The notes below the pieces were generated by a model. That model saw nothing but the letters and a program-made list of their open reading frames with translations. It was not told the origin of the DNA and did no database searches. Position numbers and translations under genes: made by a program. From Lunularia cruciata (lineage: Eukaryota > Streptophyta > Marchantiopsida > Lunulariales > Lunulariaceae), in the NCBI GenBank assembly GCA_948567375.1, contig OX419758.1:10607001-10671000 (forward strand): 64,000 nucleotides of DNA, in the 5' to 3' direction. Position 1 is the stretch's first letter. Every line of letters starts with the position of its first letter. Shown in pieces: positions 1-12,705 of this stretch.

Positions 1-850
1 TTCTGTTGGAACTCTTGCAAGCTCCTCAGCTTGTCAATCCGCACTTCCTAGTAGTTCTGCCTCAAACATATGAAGAACTCCACCATGAGGTTAAACCCCG
101 GTACCACACCACCTCCTGTAGCAGTACCTCCACCCGTAGTAGCACTATCTCCAGCTAGTGCACCTCCACTACCTCCACCAACACTATTCGAGCTAGAACT
201 CGTAGGTATAGCCAATCTACTCCTGGCCACTGAGCCTGAAGTGATAGAGACATAGTTTAGAGACCAATATTATCTCCATAACTCAATCTCCTCCAAATGA
301 GCTCTCTTGAACTCATGGTAGTCATCCATTGGCAGATCCTCCAAATGTTGAAACAACCACTTCCATGCCATGAAGGGTGTAAACAAAGTCGGGTTCTACA
401 TCTGCTACAGATCACACCAACTATCAAACTCCTGGATGAAATCATCCAACTCAATGGTACCCACTGTACCAGAGTAACGCCTAGGGCCTTTAGAGGCCCC
501 ATAAATCTCATCCATGTCCCACAACAATGGTGCGGACACACCAAGTGCACTCTGAACTAAATCAGCTCTTGTGTCAAACTCCAACTTAGAGTCAATCTCC
601 TCCCTCACTGGGACCTGAGATACAGGCTGATACCAAGTGCCACTCTGAGTAAACCTACTATGTATTGCAGTGCTATCTCCTTTGGAATCTCCAAAGAACT
701 CTATTGTGACAAAGTAACCGCAACAACAAACCAGAACCACCAAATGCAACCACAAGTCGCAACTACAAGTACCCCACCAAGTGCCAACACCATCACGTGC
801 CAATATCAACTAAGCACCACCCACTAATGTAACTCTAACCAAGATAACTA
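1..850 (-). mobile_element. Gag-like remnant of an LTR retrotransposon
   Basis: The minus strand keeps two open stretches (about 809-405 and 230-48). The first has the polar, Trp-rich look of a retrotransposon Gag amino-terminal region. The second is a Ser/Gly/Thr low-complexity tail. No pol domain is visible to the left because the window ends. This is a broken fossil fragment, family probably Ty3/gypsy by resemblance only. The piece has lost its boundaries, and no LTR or target duplication was found. Confidence 0.4.
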
Positions 851-2159
851 CACTAGGAGAAAGGGCAACCTGTAACCTACCATCATAACACGCACTCTCA
901 CGATCTGCAAGTCATCACTTCCTACTTCATCGGAGAGAAACAAAGGTAGTCTGACTGGTCATCACTCAACCTCACTATTGAGAGCACACTAGAGCACCAA
1001 CGCTCAAAAGTCAAGGCACCTCACACAAACGTGGTGCACAAACAAGATGTAGAGAATGGAGGGGGTCCAATCACAAGAAATCTAAACAAAACCCTCCATC
1101 TCATAAAACAACATGGGACTGACTCTACCACCATTTGGCATTTGACATAAGAGAAGTTTGTATCTAAGTCCTAAGCTACCATGATCACCAAGAACGGGAT
1201 CAAACTGCCTCTCCTAGCCAAAGCTACATGTGTATAGATAACAATGGCATAGTTATTAGGACAACAAGTGAGGGTGGACCAGTTGGCTAGGGCACCAGTC
1301 TAGGAACAAGACATCTAGGTGTCAAACCCTGTTGCACAAATCTAGTAGGAAAGGCAGATTTTGCCAACCAATGACCAAGATCTACTCTAAACTAGCTAGC
1401 CTCATGCCATCAAGCTAGCTTGCTGGCCCTTCTAGGCCTTCATAGCCCTATGCCTCAAAGCCTCTAAATGCCCAAATGAGGCTTTTCTTCTTGCCACTTT
1501 GAACCTCCTCCAAACTTGCAAAACTCCTCCAAATCTGGCCAAAATTTGATGTAAACCTTAGAGTTGGTTGACCACCAAATCCCCCGCTAACTCTTCACTT
1601 GAGCCAAATTGAAAACATAGGTTTCTCCAAATCACAAATTTACAATAATAACTTCCCAACTCCACCTTCAATTTTACTTTTTGAGCCCAACTCATAACAA
1701 ATTGGTCATGCCTTCATCTCTTGAGCTCAAAATCACAACTGCTAAAAAATTGCTCATTCTTTGCTCAAAAATTGGCAAGCACTTCCGTACACCGTCTGCC
1801 TTACTGCTAAATCTACATCAATTGAACAAGCTTCTGCACACTAGGGAAAAATGAACTTGAATCGAGCTACCAACGATCCACAAAGCTTGGAAATACAACC
1901 AATACTCAGTTCTTGCACCTGATTTCCCATTGACTTGACTTCTTTGATGTAATTAGATTGTTTACTATTCTCAACTCAACTCAATTCAGATCAGGACTTG
2001 ATCTATCACTCTATAAATGGCCAACAACTGGGCATTGATTACAATCAAGCCACACCCACTTCAACATAGAGAATCCAGGTGACGCTTGCCGGCCTCTGTC
2101 CACCATAGCCAGGAACTTGAAGGCTCAACATTAGAGAAGTGAGCTCCAACGTTTTGCTT
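851..2159. other. No gene seen; repeat-derived spacer
   Basis: No convincing coding frame, tRNA or hairpin was found. The base composition resembles the flanking retroelement debris (CA/TG-rich, CpG-poor). It may hold an LTR or untranslated leader of the Gag fragment to its left, but no matching partner copy was found in this window. Confidence 0.4.
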
Positions 2160-3756
2160 ATTTATGATTAGAAATCATCCATGTTATAGCACAAGTAGCA
2201 GAGAAGGAGCACGAGCTTGATAGAGTGATGGAGAATGTAGAAGAGAAGAAGTAGCTCTAGCAAAGAGAGTTGATAGTGAGATATAGAGAAGAACAATGAT
2301 TAAGGGAGATACTTTGTAGTCTGGAAGAGAAGATTGTTTAGAAGGAGAAGGAGAAGGAGATTGTGAAAGCTAAATTCAAGGCAGAACTAGCAATGTATAG
2401 AGAAGATTGGCTGGCAGATCAAGAACATGAGAGAAGGATGAGACTCAAGCCATTGAAGGAGATCATCATGAAGATGGATGCAATGTTGAGTATAGAAGCT
2501 AGTGTGAGAATTGAAGAAACACGATTGCACGAGTTGAAGTTGTTGGTGTAGGAGACGAGGAGGAGAAATGCAAAGGATGAAGACTTGAAGGCCTTGTTGA
2601 TTAGTCTCAAAACTCATGTAGATAGGAAGATATTAGAAGTGGAAGATAATATCACAATCAGATTAGATTTAGTAAAGTTGGAGATAGATAAACTTTGGAA
2701 GGATGTAAGAGCAAAGCCCAAAGTAGATGACATAGGAGTATATATATATCTTTGGAGTTATCATTGGAGATATTAGAGAAGAGTTGGTCAGGAAATAGAG
2801 ATTAGAAAGGTTACCTATGATGAGAATTGTAGATCAAAAAGAAGGAGTGTTAGAATTAGTGGAGGAATTAGTAGTTGTGGAACCCGAGGATAGAGTAGTA
2901 TGTAAGGTTACTTTGGGATCAGGTTTGGAAGCTGAAGAAGAGGTAGACATCAGTTTGGAGAAGTAACAGATTTGAGATTTGAAGAGGTAGATATAAAGCA
3001 ATGCATTGTCATTTTGGATCTACAGGTAGGAAGAGTTGTTAGGAAACGGTATAGTTGTTAGTAACTACTAAAGTGCTTTGCCTATTTAAAGGTGGCATTC
3101 ACAATCATATGTTGTTGAGTGCTCATAATTTTTGAGAATAGATAAAGCAAAGTGTTGATATTAGTGCTCGTCACTTGAGCTTAATTCTAAGCATCAACAT
3201 TGTGTTTGTGTTTGTGAATGTGTGGAGAATTTTGAAGTGCAAGTCAATGTGTTTGTTGGATGTTGGATTCCATAGCCTTGATCTTCATTTTATGTGTTTG
3301 ATCTTGAGTGAAGTGCAATCGGAGCAATGCTTTGACAGATTTGATAGGAATTATAGTTTTGGTAGTATTTTGCATTTGTAAGTGTAGTGCAATGTTGATG
3401 TGAAGCAATTTCAATCAAGGAAGTTTTGCCTTTGATGGAGGGGTGGAATAAAATTTTGAGGTGAAGTAGTTTTGCAATGAAGTGTTGTTTTTGGGAGAGA
3501 TTGAATCATCACAATCAAGATTTGATGGAGTTGTGATTAAGTGTGACAAAATATTGTGACAAGACTACGAATAAGTGCTTGTTACTCTCTTTTGGGTGTA
3601 GTTGCTACCTAAGAGATTAAAGATGCAACCAAGAAGAACTACTTGTTACTATTTGACTTTGTATTTGGACATTTCTGACTAGTATCTCTACGAGAACGAA
3701 CTTTACTTACCTGATTATCGCAAAAGTGATATTTTCCAAGTTGTCACACTCGTCAT
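2160..3756. mobile_element. Repeat A, copy 1 (LTR-retroelement-derived)
   Basis: The right half (about 2957-3756) matches 28590-29389 closely. The left half resembles the 19.3-19.74 kb region, so this is a second copy of the repeat that hosts element B. The right edge ends in TGTCACA. The plus strand of the left half encodes short, acidic, Glu/Lys-rich coiled-coil-like stretches (2363-2551, 2585-2776). A TATA-like TATTTAAAGG lies at about 3080, and the paralogous copy has the same box. Read on the minus strand, the right edge becomes TGTGACAAC behind a purine-rich tract (3757-3785), so this block may be the 3' LTR of the minus-strand element to its right. The orientation is unresolved. It is an old, broken fossil. 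Confidence 0.55.
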
Positions 3757-6700
3757 AGCTCTCCTTTTGTTTCCTTTGGGTTTGCTCTACTCAAACCATA
3801 GCACCTGCTCTTGCCTCTTCCAACCCCATGAGTTGATCCTTCCTTGACTTCTCTACATCACTTCCTTGTGCTTTCTTCAATCTCCTAAGAATGCTTTGGA
3901 AGGTAGGAAGATCAAAGTGAATAGGTAAGGTAGACTCAATATCATATACTAATTGAAATGGAGAATATTTGGTGGAAGTCTTCATGGTTGTCCTATACTC
4001 CCACAAAACTACATGAATCCTCTTATCCCAATGATGTTTAGCCCCCTCCATTTTTGAATCTTTGGCCAACATCATGCACAACGTCTGATTGGTTCTCTGC
4101 GCCAAGCCATTGGAATTTGGCTTATAGGATGTAATTACTCTATGTTTGATAGAGAAATGTCATAGCATGGCTAAAGTGATACTTCCTATAAACTCTCCTC
4201 CTCTATTAGAAACCAACTCCAAAGGGCATCCAAACCTAGTTATAATGCGTTCATAAAGAAATCTACCCACTTCATCTTCATTCTTGTCCCTCAATGGTCT
4301 AGCCTCAACACACTTGGTAAGGTAATAAGTAACTACCACAATTTACTGATTGTTCCTTGGGGTTCTATTGAGAGGACCTACAAAATCAATTCCCCACTTC
4401 TCAAAGTGTCCTAACAATGGAATTGATCTAAGTAGTGGAGTAGATGTAGACTTTCTAGCAAAAGCTTGACAAACATGACAAGTTTGCAATAATCAAGATA
4501 ATCCTTGAAAATCACTCTCCAATGGTAACCTGCATCTAGAATCTTGAAAGCAATCACCTTTCCTGCAAAGTGTCCTCCACACACTAAACCTTCATGAAAC
4601 TCCTTTATGAGTAGGATATATTCTTCCTTACCCACTGCTCTTTAAAGTAGACCATTTGCTTGTTGGTGAAAAATAATATCCTCCACCATTGTGTAAGGTC
4701 TAGATCTTGCTGCAAGGGTCTTCCTCTCCCTAGCATGCATCCCTTCTGGATAGTTACCTCTTGTTCTACATCCTTCTTCATGTAGATGGTCAATGCATAA
4801 GCCTTGTTGGAAAATGAGAAGATGAACCTCCTATAGTAACCCAACCATCCCCAAGAATTGGTGTATTTTTGTCAAGCTTGAAGGGAATGGAAGGTCTGAG
4901 ACTTTCCTCACCTTCTCAGGATCAACTGCTATTCCATCCTTGGAGAAGATATGCCCCAAAAGTAGACCTTCTTCACATCTCAAAATGCACTTCTTTGGCT
5001 TGATGCATTTGCCTCATCCAAGCATTGCAAGACCTTGATTAGGTGCTCAAAGTGCTCCTCGTTGCTCCTATAGACACAAAAGTTATCAATGAAGTCTCTC
5101 ACAAATTTCCCAATGAAAGGTTCAAATACCTTGTTCATGAACCTTGGAATGTGGCTGGAGCATTGCAAAGCCCAAAAGGCATGACTTTGAAAGTGTTAGT
5201 TCCCCAAGGTGTGGTGAATGTGATGAGTTGTTAATGCTATGATGCAATCTTGATTTGGTTATACCCATTATAACCATCTCCAAAATTGTACCTCTCATGA
5301 CCTGCAACCTTATCCAAGATCTCATCAATGAATGGAAAAGGGTAATAGTCCTTCTTAGTAACAACATTAAGCTTCTTGTAATCCACACATACCTGAAGCT
5401 TGCCATTCTTTTTCTTCACAATCATAATGGGAGACATCCATTCTGAATTCTCCACCTCAAAGATAAATCCGGCCTCCTTGAGCTTGTCAATCTCCTCCTT
5501 CCCTACCAAAGATATTGGTGGGCTAATGCAATCTTGCTTTTGGCAGACTAGTCTTGCATATGACTCCACCTCAATCTTGTGCTCCTCCAAGGTGACTTCC
5601 TTTATATCCTTGTAACTAAAAGCAAGCACATGGATGAACTTGCGGAAAATCTCCTCAAATCTCACTTTCTCCTCCTTGCTAGCATTTGGACCATACTTGA
5701 GAGTAGATAACCTCCTTTCTATCTCCTCAAGTGTCAATGGTGATTTATCTAGATCCTTCTCCTCAAGCTTACGTGAAAAATCCATAGCACACAAGGGATA
5801 CAAATCTAAATCAGATTCAGATTCATCCTCCTCCATGGAAGTTTCCTCCTCCATACTTGTGTCCACACTTGAAGCTCCTTCTTCAGAATCTGATTCTCAA
5901 TAATCAAAAGATGGTGTATCTGAATGTGAAGTGTTGATGGTGTTGGTCACAATAGTTGTGACTCTATGGTTTGATGGCCCAATCTCAAGTACCCTTTGTG
6001 CCATCGATCAATTATGTGTGCTGCTCTCAACCATGGCCTTCCAAGAAGTAAGTCATAGCTTGAATCCTTCAAGACTTGGAAAGTCATGAGATTTTGAACT
6101 CCCATAACTGAAACTTATCCATCACCCCTACTGGTCCAACTTGTTGCTTGTTTGCCATGCTCACCACAAATGTTGAAGGTCTTGAGGGTATCATATTCAA
6201 CTTCTTCATCAACCTTTCTAACATGGCATTCATTGATGGTCCTCCATCAACCAATGCATCCTTGATGTTATGACCATTCACTCTTATATCAATCTTAGAA
6301 GCATATTCACAAGCCTCTCATGGTGTTGGCTTGGCATCCACCACCCCATTGATACTGGAGCTTTTGCCTTCTTCTTCCTCTTGCTCCTTGTAGAACTCAA
6401 ACCACCTCTAAGCTCCTTTCTCAAAGTAGGATTCAAAGTAATCAATTGGCCTACTATGATGTTAGCCTTGTGACTACCAACATCCTCCAAGACATTATAG
6501 TTCCATTGTTGCTTTGATATCAAGAAGTAGTCCAACCCCAACTTCTTCCTTGGAGTCTTTGTTGTTGATGGTGTTGAAGTGCTTGTGCAAGTACTCCTAG
6601 TATGCATAGGAGTATCTTGGCTAGGAGTAAATCTTTGAAAAGAGTGCACATCCTCTACAAAATGAGCTCTCTTCTTCTCTTGTGCCAAAAGATCCACATT

Positions 6701-7230
6701 AAGACCCTTGGGAGTTTGAGCACTCTACCTTCTCATACTTGCTCTCAACCACATCTATAGATGCTATCCCCTTACCTTTGTTTGGATTAGGAGGCACTTG
6801 GGTTTCAATTCCTCCCTCCTTCTCTCTATTGGCTCCTTCATAACCCTTCCTCCATGGTAAGTGGAATTTGTGCAATTCCTTTGGATAGGACCTCTTCCTC
6901 CACAACCAAAACAATTTCTCTCATTGAAATTTTTAGTTGGTTGGCCTCCTCTATATGGATAACTTCCATAACTCCTAGATCCCCTCCTAACATTCTGATC
7001 CACCTCTCTCTTCTCCCATAGTTGCACCACATTGATCTTGAGATCTACAAGTTGTTCTGTAATGGTTTGAAGTGGATCTTTGGGTGGAGGTGCAAGAATT
7101 GGAGCAACTACTACTTGTGGTGCAACCCTTGCCACCAAATTATCAAAATTTCCACCATACTCTCATCCTTTTCTATAAATGTCTTGACTTGGTCTCTAGA
7201 TGCACAAAGCATATAGTCCTATCCCTTTGG
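3757..7230 (-). mobile_element. Ty3/gypsy retrotransposon remnant
   Basis: Reading leftwards on the minus strand, the order is: a Gag zinc-knuckle-like CFGCGGRGPIQRNC (about 7138-6764), a retropepsin-like segment with LVDGGPSMNAM (6281-6084), reverse transcriptase (5866-4980), an RNase H-like tract (about 4844-4605), then integrase (4635-3791). This Gag-PR-RT-RH-IN order is that of Ty3/gypsy, not Ty1/copia. A purine-rich tract at 3757-3785 may be its polypurine tract next to repeat A. The element is broken in many places (well over five) and looks old. No 5' LTR could be placed. Confidence 0.75.
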
Positions 7231-7423
7231 ACTCCAACGTAGGTTCTATCAAAATAGTCTTGCTCGCTGATTATTTGCGGTGGAATACTATATATGGCGC
7301 CTTTTTCTTCCACCTTCCTTGCTGAGGTGCCTAGTGGAAACCCCACCTGAGGTGCCTAGTAGGCTTTTCCGAATATCTCAACTCTCTCTTGTTCTTGTTG
7401 CTGCCTGGCAAAACAGAAGAAAA

Positions 7424-7611
7424 CTATAATATTCTTGCTCCATTTTGACTCCTAACCTTTGCCATGTGCATGTTATCATTCAAGACCTTGCTTTCCATGC
7501 TAAACTGAGTGATGAAAGGCTGCCCTAGTATGATAGGATAAGGCACGGTATCATGCATAAACATATTGATTGGCTTTATGACATTCTCTATCTTTATTTT
7601 AACATTTGGAT
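7424..7611 (-). mobile_element. Retropepsin-like fragment of an LTR element
   Basis: The minus strand shows a protease-like stretch with PYPIILGQPFITQF, the ILGxPF signature common downstream of the active site in plant retropepsins. It ends abruptly at 7611, where LTR D copy 1 begins. It is too short to assign to any of the larger elements here. 7231-7423 shows no recognisable feature. Confidence 0.45.
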
Positions 7612-8304
7612 TGTGAGCTGGCATGTCTCTCTAACTCAAGATGAACCTCTGATGGCTATTATGGTAGCGCAGCATGGACTAAGAAGGCAAGGAACCCCAA
7701 CTCCATCATACTCCTCCAAGGCTTACACTCCAAGACTCAAGACATTGCTCACTAGAGAACTCAATGAGAGAGAGATAGTTGTAAAAGAAAGGATGATGAG
7801 TACTTCCTCACCCCTTGTTTATATACTTGTGAAACAGTTACACTCCAAAGTTACTATTTACCAAAGTAACTCAAGTTACTAGGCTAAAAGTCAAGTAAAG
7901 TCAAAAAGTATAAATGAATATCCATTCACATAAGCATATTCTACTAAGCATGTGATCTTATCTTGACCCAACCACTAAGTCAAGGATTCCTTCACATGGG
8001 CTATCCTTGGACTAGAGAAGAATCCAAAACAAAAAAGCTTGCGGGCCCAAGAGTTCTCAACTCTTTCCTCAAAGCCAAACACCTAGGAATAATACCAAGT
8101 CAAAACACTAGAATCCAAAATAGTGGTGGTCATCTTTTCCACTTCCTCTAAAGTAAGGTCTCCTCTATCTTAGCTATGACTAACTTTAGCTAATTATGAG
8201 TAATGTAGAACCATCCTTTATCTCTATATAAATAATATCTCTCAAGTATTTTTATGCTTAGCTAAATATCATAATACCACACACATGCACAAATGGGTGT
8301 TCCA
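7612..8304 (+). mobile_element. LTR family D, copy 1
   Basis: This is a 693-bp unit with ends TGTGAGC...GTGTTCCA, nearly identical along its length to 11009-11700. A TATA box (TATATAAATA, 8225-8234) lies near the right end, giving a plus-strand promoter and a short R-U5. W-box cores (TTGAC or its complement) cluster at 7889-7983. No matching target duplication flanks it. Different retroelement fragments abut its two sides (a minus-strand protease on the left, a plus-strand Gag interior on the right), so it sits at a recombination joint. Confidence 0.75.
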
Positions 8305-11300
8305 GACCAACACCTATGGAATTGTGCAACCTTGGGTTTCAAGATAGTGGAGCACGACCCCTTCAAGGAGAGCAAGGATGGGCGGAAGAACAGAGAGATG
8401 GATTCTCATGAGGAGAAGGAACTTGAGGAGAACAACATGTTGTTACAATTGTGGCCATATCGGGCACATCTCCATCAATTGTTGTGCTCATCTCCTTAGA
8501 GGCCCTTGACCTCCATATAGCCAATATTTGAACAACATGGAGCAATGCACAAAGGAAGAAATCACCTCAAGAAGCAAAGATCACCAATAAAAGTACCTTG
8601 TGGCCTTATTGGCTCAATAGGGAAGTGGACAAGCAAGGGGAGGAAGAAGATGAGTGCACAAAGATCTAGAAAGGCAAACTCACATTTGATTGTCTTGAAT
8701 GGGGTCCTAGAAGGAAATTAGGTGAGAGTATTGATAGATCCTAGACCAACAAAGAATTTCTTATCTCACTCTGTTGCAAAAGAATTGGAGATGAATCTAG
8801 AGAAAGATGAAAGTGAAGAGCAGAGTTACCTAATGGGCAAACAGAGAAAATTGAGTCGTTATCTAGAGAAGGGTTACATTCTTTGTAGGAGAATATCAAG
8901 AAGCAATTGAGTGGTATGTTATTATGATGCAATCTTAGGTATCCCTTGGATGGAGCAATACAACCTTATAGTAGATTGGAGGAAGAAAGTAGTGAGCACC
9001 CGCCAATGGACAATCATTGGGGCTAGAGAAAAAGCACATAGGCAGAAATTGCCTCTCTATGTCATAGGGACAACAATTATTTGTAAGACGAATAGATGTT
9101 TCATGGGTTTAATAAGAGAAGTCCATAGTGCAAAACTCGATGGACAAATTCTTGAGAAATTGAAGGATGCGGTAAATGAGTTTCAAGATGTCTTCCTAGA
9201 TGACATACCCTCAAGATTACCACCAAAAAGGAGAGTAGACCTTAACATTGAGATATTTCCAAGGAAGACACCTCCTTATAAGGCCCCATATTGTTTATCA
9301 CCTCGGGAGTTGGAGGAGTGTAAGGCTCAAATTGAGGATATACTACAAAAGAGGTTTATCCAACCCATTGTATCACCATATGGGGCTCTTGTCTTGTTTG
9401 TGAAGATGAAGGATGGTACAATGCATTGACTATCAGGGACTCAATCAGCATATAGTGAATAACAAATATCCTTTACCCCGCATGGATGACCTATTTGATC
9501 AACTCAATGGAGCAAGACACTTCACCAAACTGGACTTGCGGAGCGGTTACAATCAAATCCAGATTGCAAAGGAAGATGCACACAAAATTGCAGTTCAAAC
9601 CAGGTATGGCCACTTTGAGTACCTTGTGATATCATTCGGCCTCACCAATGCACCTACCACTTTCATGAGTCCGATGAATGACCTATTTTGGCCATATTTG
9701 GATAAGTCTATTATCATTTTCCTAGATGATGTCTTAGTATATAGTAGGACAATGACGGAACACAAATAGCATCTACAAGAAGTCCTCCTGATTTTAAGAC
9801 AAAATCACTTGTATGCAAAAATCTCAAAGTGCAAGTTTAGCAAGTCTGAAGTAGACTACTTGGAGCATAGAGTAAGTGTAGAGGGTATCTAAGTATTAAT
9901 AAATAAAATAAAGGTCTTTCAAAAATAGATCACTCCATAAGATCAGACTTAACTCAAGAGATTCTTGGGGTTGACGAGGTTCTATCGTCAATTTTTCAAG
10001 GACTTCTCCAAGGTGACACATCATTTAATAACATTACTTGGCAAGGGGAAGTGGTGGACAGGAGAACCGCACAAGAGTTGACCTTTCAAGAATTGAAAGA
10101 TACCTTGCTACATGCACCAATCTTGAAATGGTATGACTCAAAATGTCCAATCAAATTGGCTATCGATGCATCAAGCATAGCAATATGAATAGTCCTACAA
10201 TAGGAGTGGCATGATAGGTGGCATCCAATTGCATACTTCTCTCAAAAGCTATTACCAATAGAATGCAATTATCACACCATAGAGCAAGAAGAGTTGGCCA
10301 TTGTCCTTGCACCCAAGCATTGGAAGCACTATCTTGGTGAGAAGGCATTTGTAGTGGAGATAAACCATAAACCTCTAGTCTACCTCAAGACACAGAAAGA
10401 TCTATCTTGTTGCCATATTTGGTGGGCATAGTGGCAACAATGATTCAACATGACAATCACCTACGTGGAAGGCAAGAAGCAACTTGCAAATGCATTCACC
10501 AGAATGCTAATGGCAAACACTTTGGTGACAAAGGTCAAGATGAACCTTGAATTCTAGCCAAAGCTTCTAGCTGCTACAAAAATAGATCCCCAGATTGTAG
10601 GAGCTCAATCATCCAAAGGTATCACCAACAACCAAGGACTCACTTTTTGTGATGGTAAATTATGGATCCCAAATGCCCCAGAATTATGCACCACCATCTT
10701 AGCAGAATGTCATGATTTTTCCATTGTAGGTCATATCAAGATGGACATGACCTTGGATGCAGTCCAACACCATTACTATTGGCCCAAGATGAGCAATGAT
10801 GTGATGGAATATGTTCAAAGATGCCTGCTTTGTCAATATAATAAAGCCTTTAATCAAGCTCTTGCAAGACTCATGCAACCCCTCCCTACTCCAATGCAAT
10901 GTTGTGAACAAGTAAGTATGGATCTAGTCTATGAATTGCCCAAGACCACCTCACGGTTTGACTCCATTGTAGTATTTGTTGACCAACTCAACAAAATGAC
11001 TTATGTACTGTGAGCCGGCCTGTCTCTCACTCAAGATGAACCTCTAATGGCTATTATGGTAGCGCACCATGGACTAAGAAGGCAAGGAACCCCAACTCCA
11101 TCATACTCCTCCAAGGCTAACACTCCAAGACTCAAGACATTGCTCACTAGAGAACTCAATGAGAGAGAGATAGTTGCAAATGAAAGGATGATGAGTACCT
11201 CCTCACCCCTTGTTTATATACTTGTGAAATAGTTACGTACCAAAGTTACTAATTACCAAAGTAACTCAAGTTACTAGACTAAAAGTCAAGTAAAGTCAAA

Positions 11301-12705
11301 AAGTAGAAAGGAATATCCATTCACATGTGCATATTCCTCTAAGCATGTGGTCTTATCTTGACCCAACCACTAAGTCAAGGATTCCTTCACATGGGCTATC
11401 CTTGGACTAAAGAGGAATCCAAAACAAAAAGGCTTGTGGGCCCAAGAGTTCTCAACTCTTTCCTCAAAGCCAAACATCTAGGAATAATACCAAGTCAACA
11501 CACTAAAATCCAAAATAGTGGTGCTCATCTTTTCCACTTCCTCTAAAGTAAGGTCCCCTCTATCTTAGCTATAACTAAATTTAGCTAACCATGACTAATA
11601 TAGAACCATCCTTTATCTTTATATAAATAATATCTCTTAAGTACTTGTAATACCAAGCTAAATATCACAATATACCACACATGCACAAATGGGTGTTACA
11701 GTACGCCCTATCACCAAGGAGGTGACGGCTCCACAATTAGCTCAACTATACTTAGATGTCATCTTCTCTCATCATGGCTTGTTTTGAGTGCTCATCACGG
11801 ATAAAGGTACTCAATTTACTAGTCTTTTTTGGAGACAATCTTTGGTGTCTTCAAAACCAAATTGGCAATGTCCATGGCTTACCATCCACAGACTGATGGC
11901 AAAAGAGAGCGGGCTAATTGCACTATTGAAGAGATGCTTTGGAGCTTCACCTTAGATGAGCAAGAGAGGTGGGACACTTTACTTCCATAGGTGGAATTTG
12001 CCTACAACAATTCAATAAATACCTACACCCAAGTCACACCATTCTTCCTAATCTATGGCAAGCATCCTTTTGCACCTTCAAGCTTGATGAAGATCCATCT
12101 CGTGACTACCACGGTTTGATGTTGTCAACTCTTTTGTTTCAAGAATCCAACAAGGCATGGAGAATGCCAAAAATAGGTTGTAGATTGCCAAAAATTAGTA
12201 GAAATAGTATGGCAATGCACACCGTAGGCACAAAGAGTTCTAGGTGGGAGATCAGGTTTGGCTGTCAACAACTAACCTCACATTAGTTGGCCCTTGCAAG
12301 CTCAAACCTCACTTTATTGTGCCTTTTTCCATTCTTCATCAAATTGGTGTTGCGGCCTATCACCTCAAGCTACCACTACACATGAAGATCCATCCAGCGT
12401 TCCATGTCTCCCTCCTCTGCAGATATGCATCCCGATCAGACCACTATTCCTCCATACAAGAAATTTGACCTTGCCCGACATTCATTGATTGCATGGAGGA
12501 ATACAAAGTTGAACGCATTCTCCAAAAACACATCCATGAGACTCATCACCCATGTGTGGAATATCTCATACAATGGAAAGGTTACCCACTATATATGAGG
12601 TGACATGGGAGCCAGCAGCCAACTTGGCCCATGCACTAGTGTTAGTAAAATCTTTTGAGCAGTAGCTTTGCAACGAGGACATTACGTCTTAAAAGGATGG
12701 AGGTT
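8305..12705 (+). mobile_element. Chromovirus C4, internal region
   Basis: This is a Ty3/gypsy chromovirus on the plus strand. Visible parts are a Gag zinc knuckle (about 8440-8500), retropepsin (about 8720-8900), reverse transcriptase (about 9150-9770), RNase H (about 10080-10560), integrase (10680-11008 and 11705-12300) and a chromodomain (about 12490-12680, with WKGYPLY). A purine tract just before 12706 is the likely polypurine tract. A solo LTR of family D lies inside the integrase. The element is broken at many points and has no 5' LTR, because its left end meets LTR D copy 1. Confidence 0.85.
11009..11700 (+). mobile_element. Solo LTR, family D, copy 2
   Basis: This 692-bp unit has TG...CA ends (TGTGAGCC...GTGTTACA) and sits between a 4-bp duplication, GTAC (11005-11008 and 11701-11704). 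The chromovirus integrase reading stops at its left edge and resumes at its right edge, which confirms insertion. TATATAAATA is at 11620-11629. W-box cores are at 11284, 11294, 11358 and 11373. It is near-identical to 7612-8304, so it is younger than its host element. Confidence 0.88.

Noticed and set aside
2363-2776. Coiled-coil-like plus-strand frames that could be a host protein
   Set aside because: They lie inside repeat A, which recurs at 18.8-19.7 and 28.6-29.4 kb, so they are repeat-derived.
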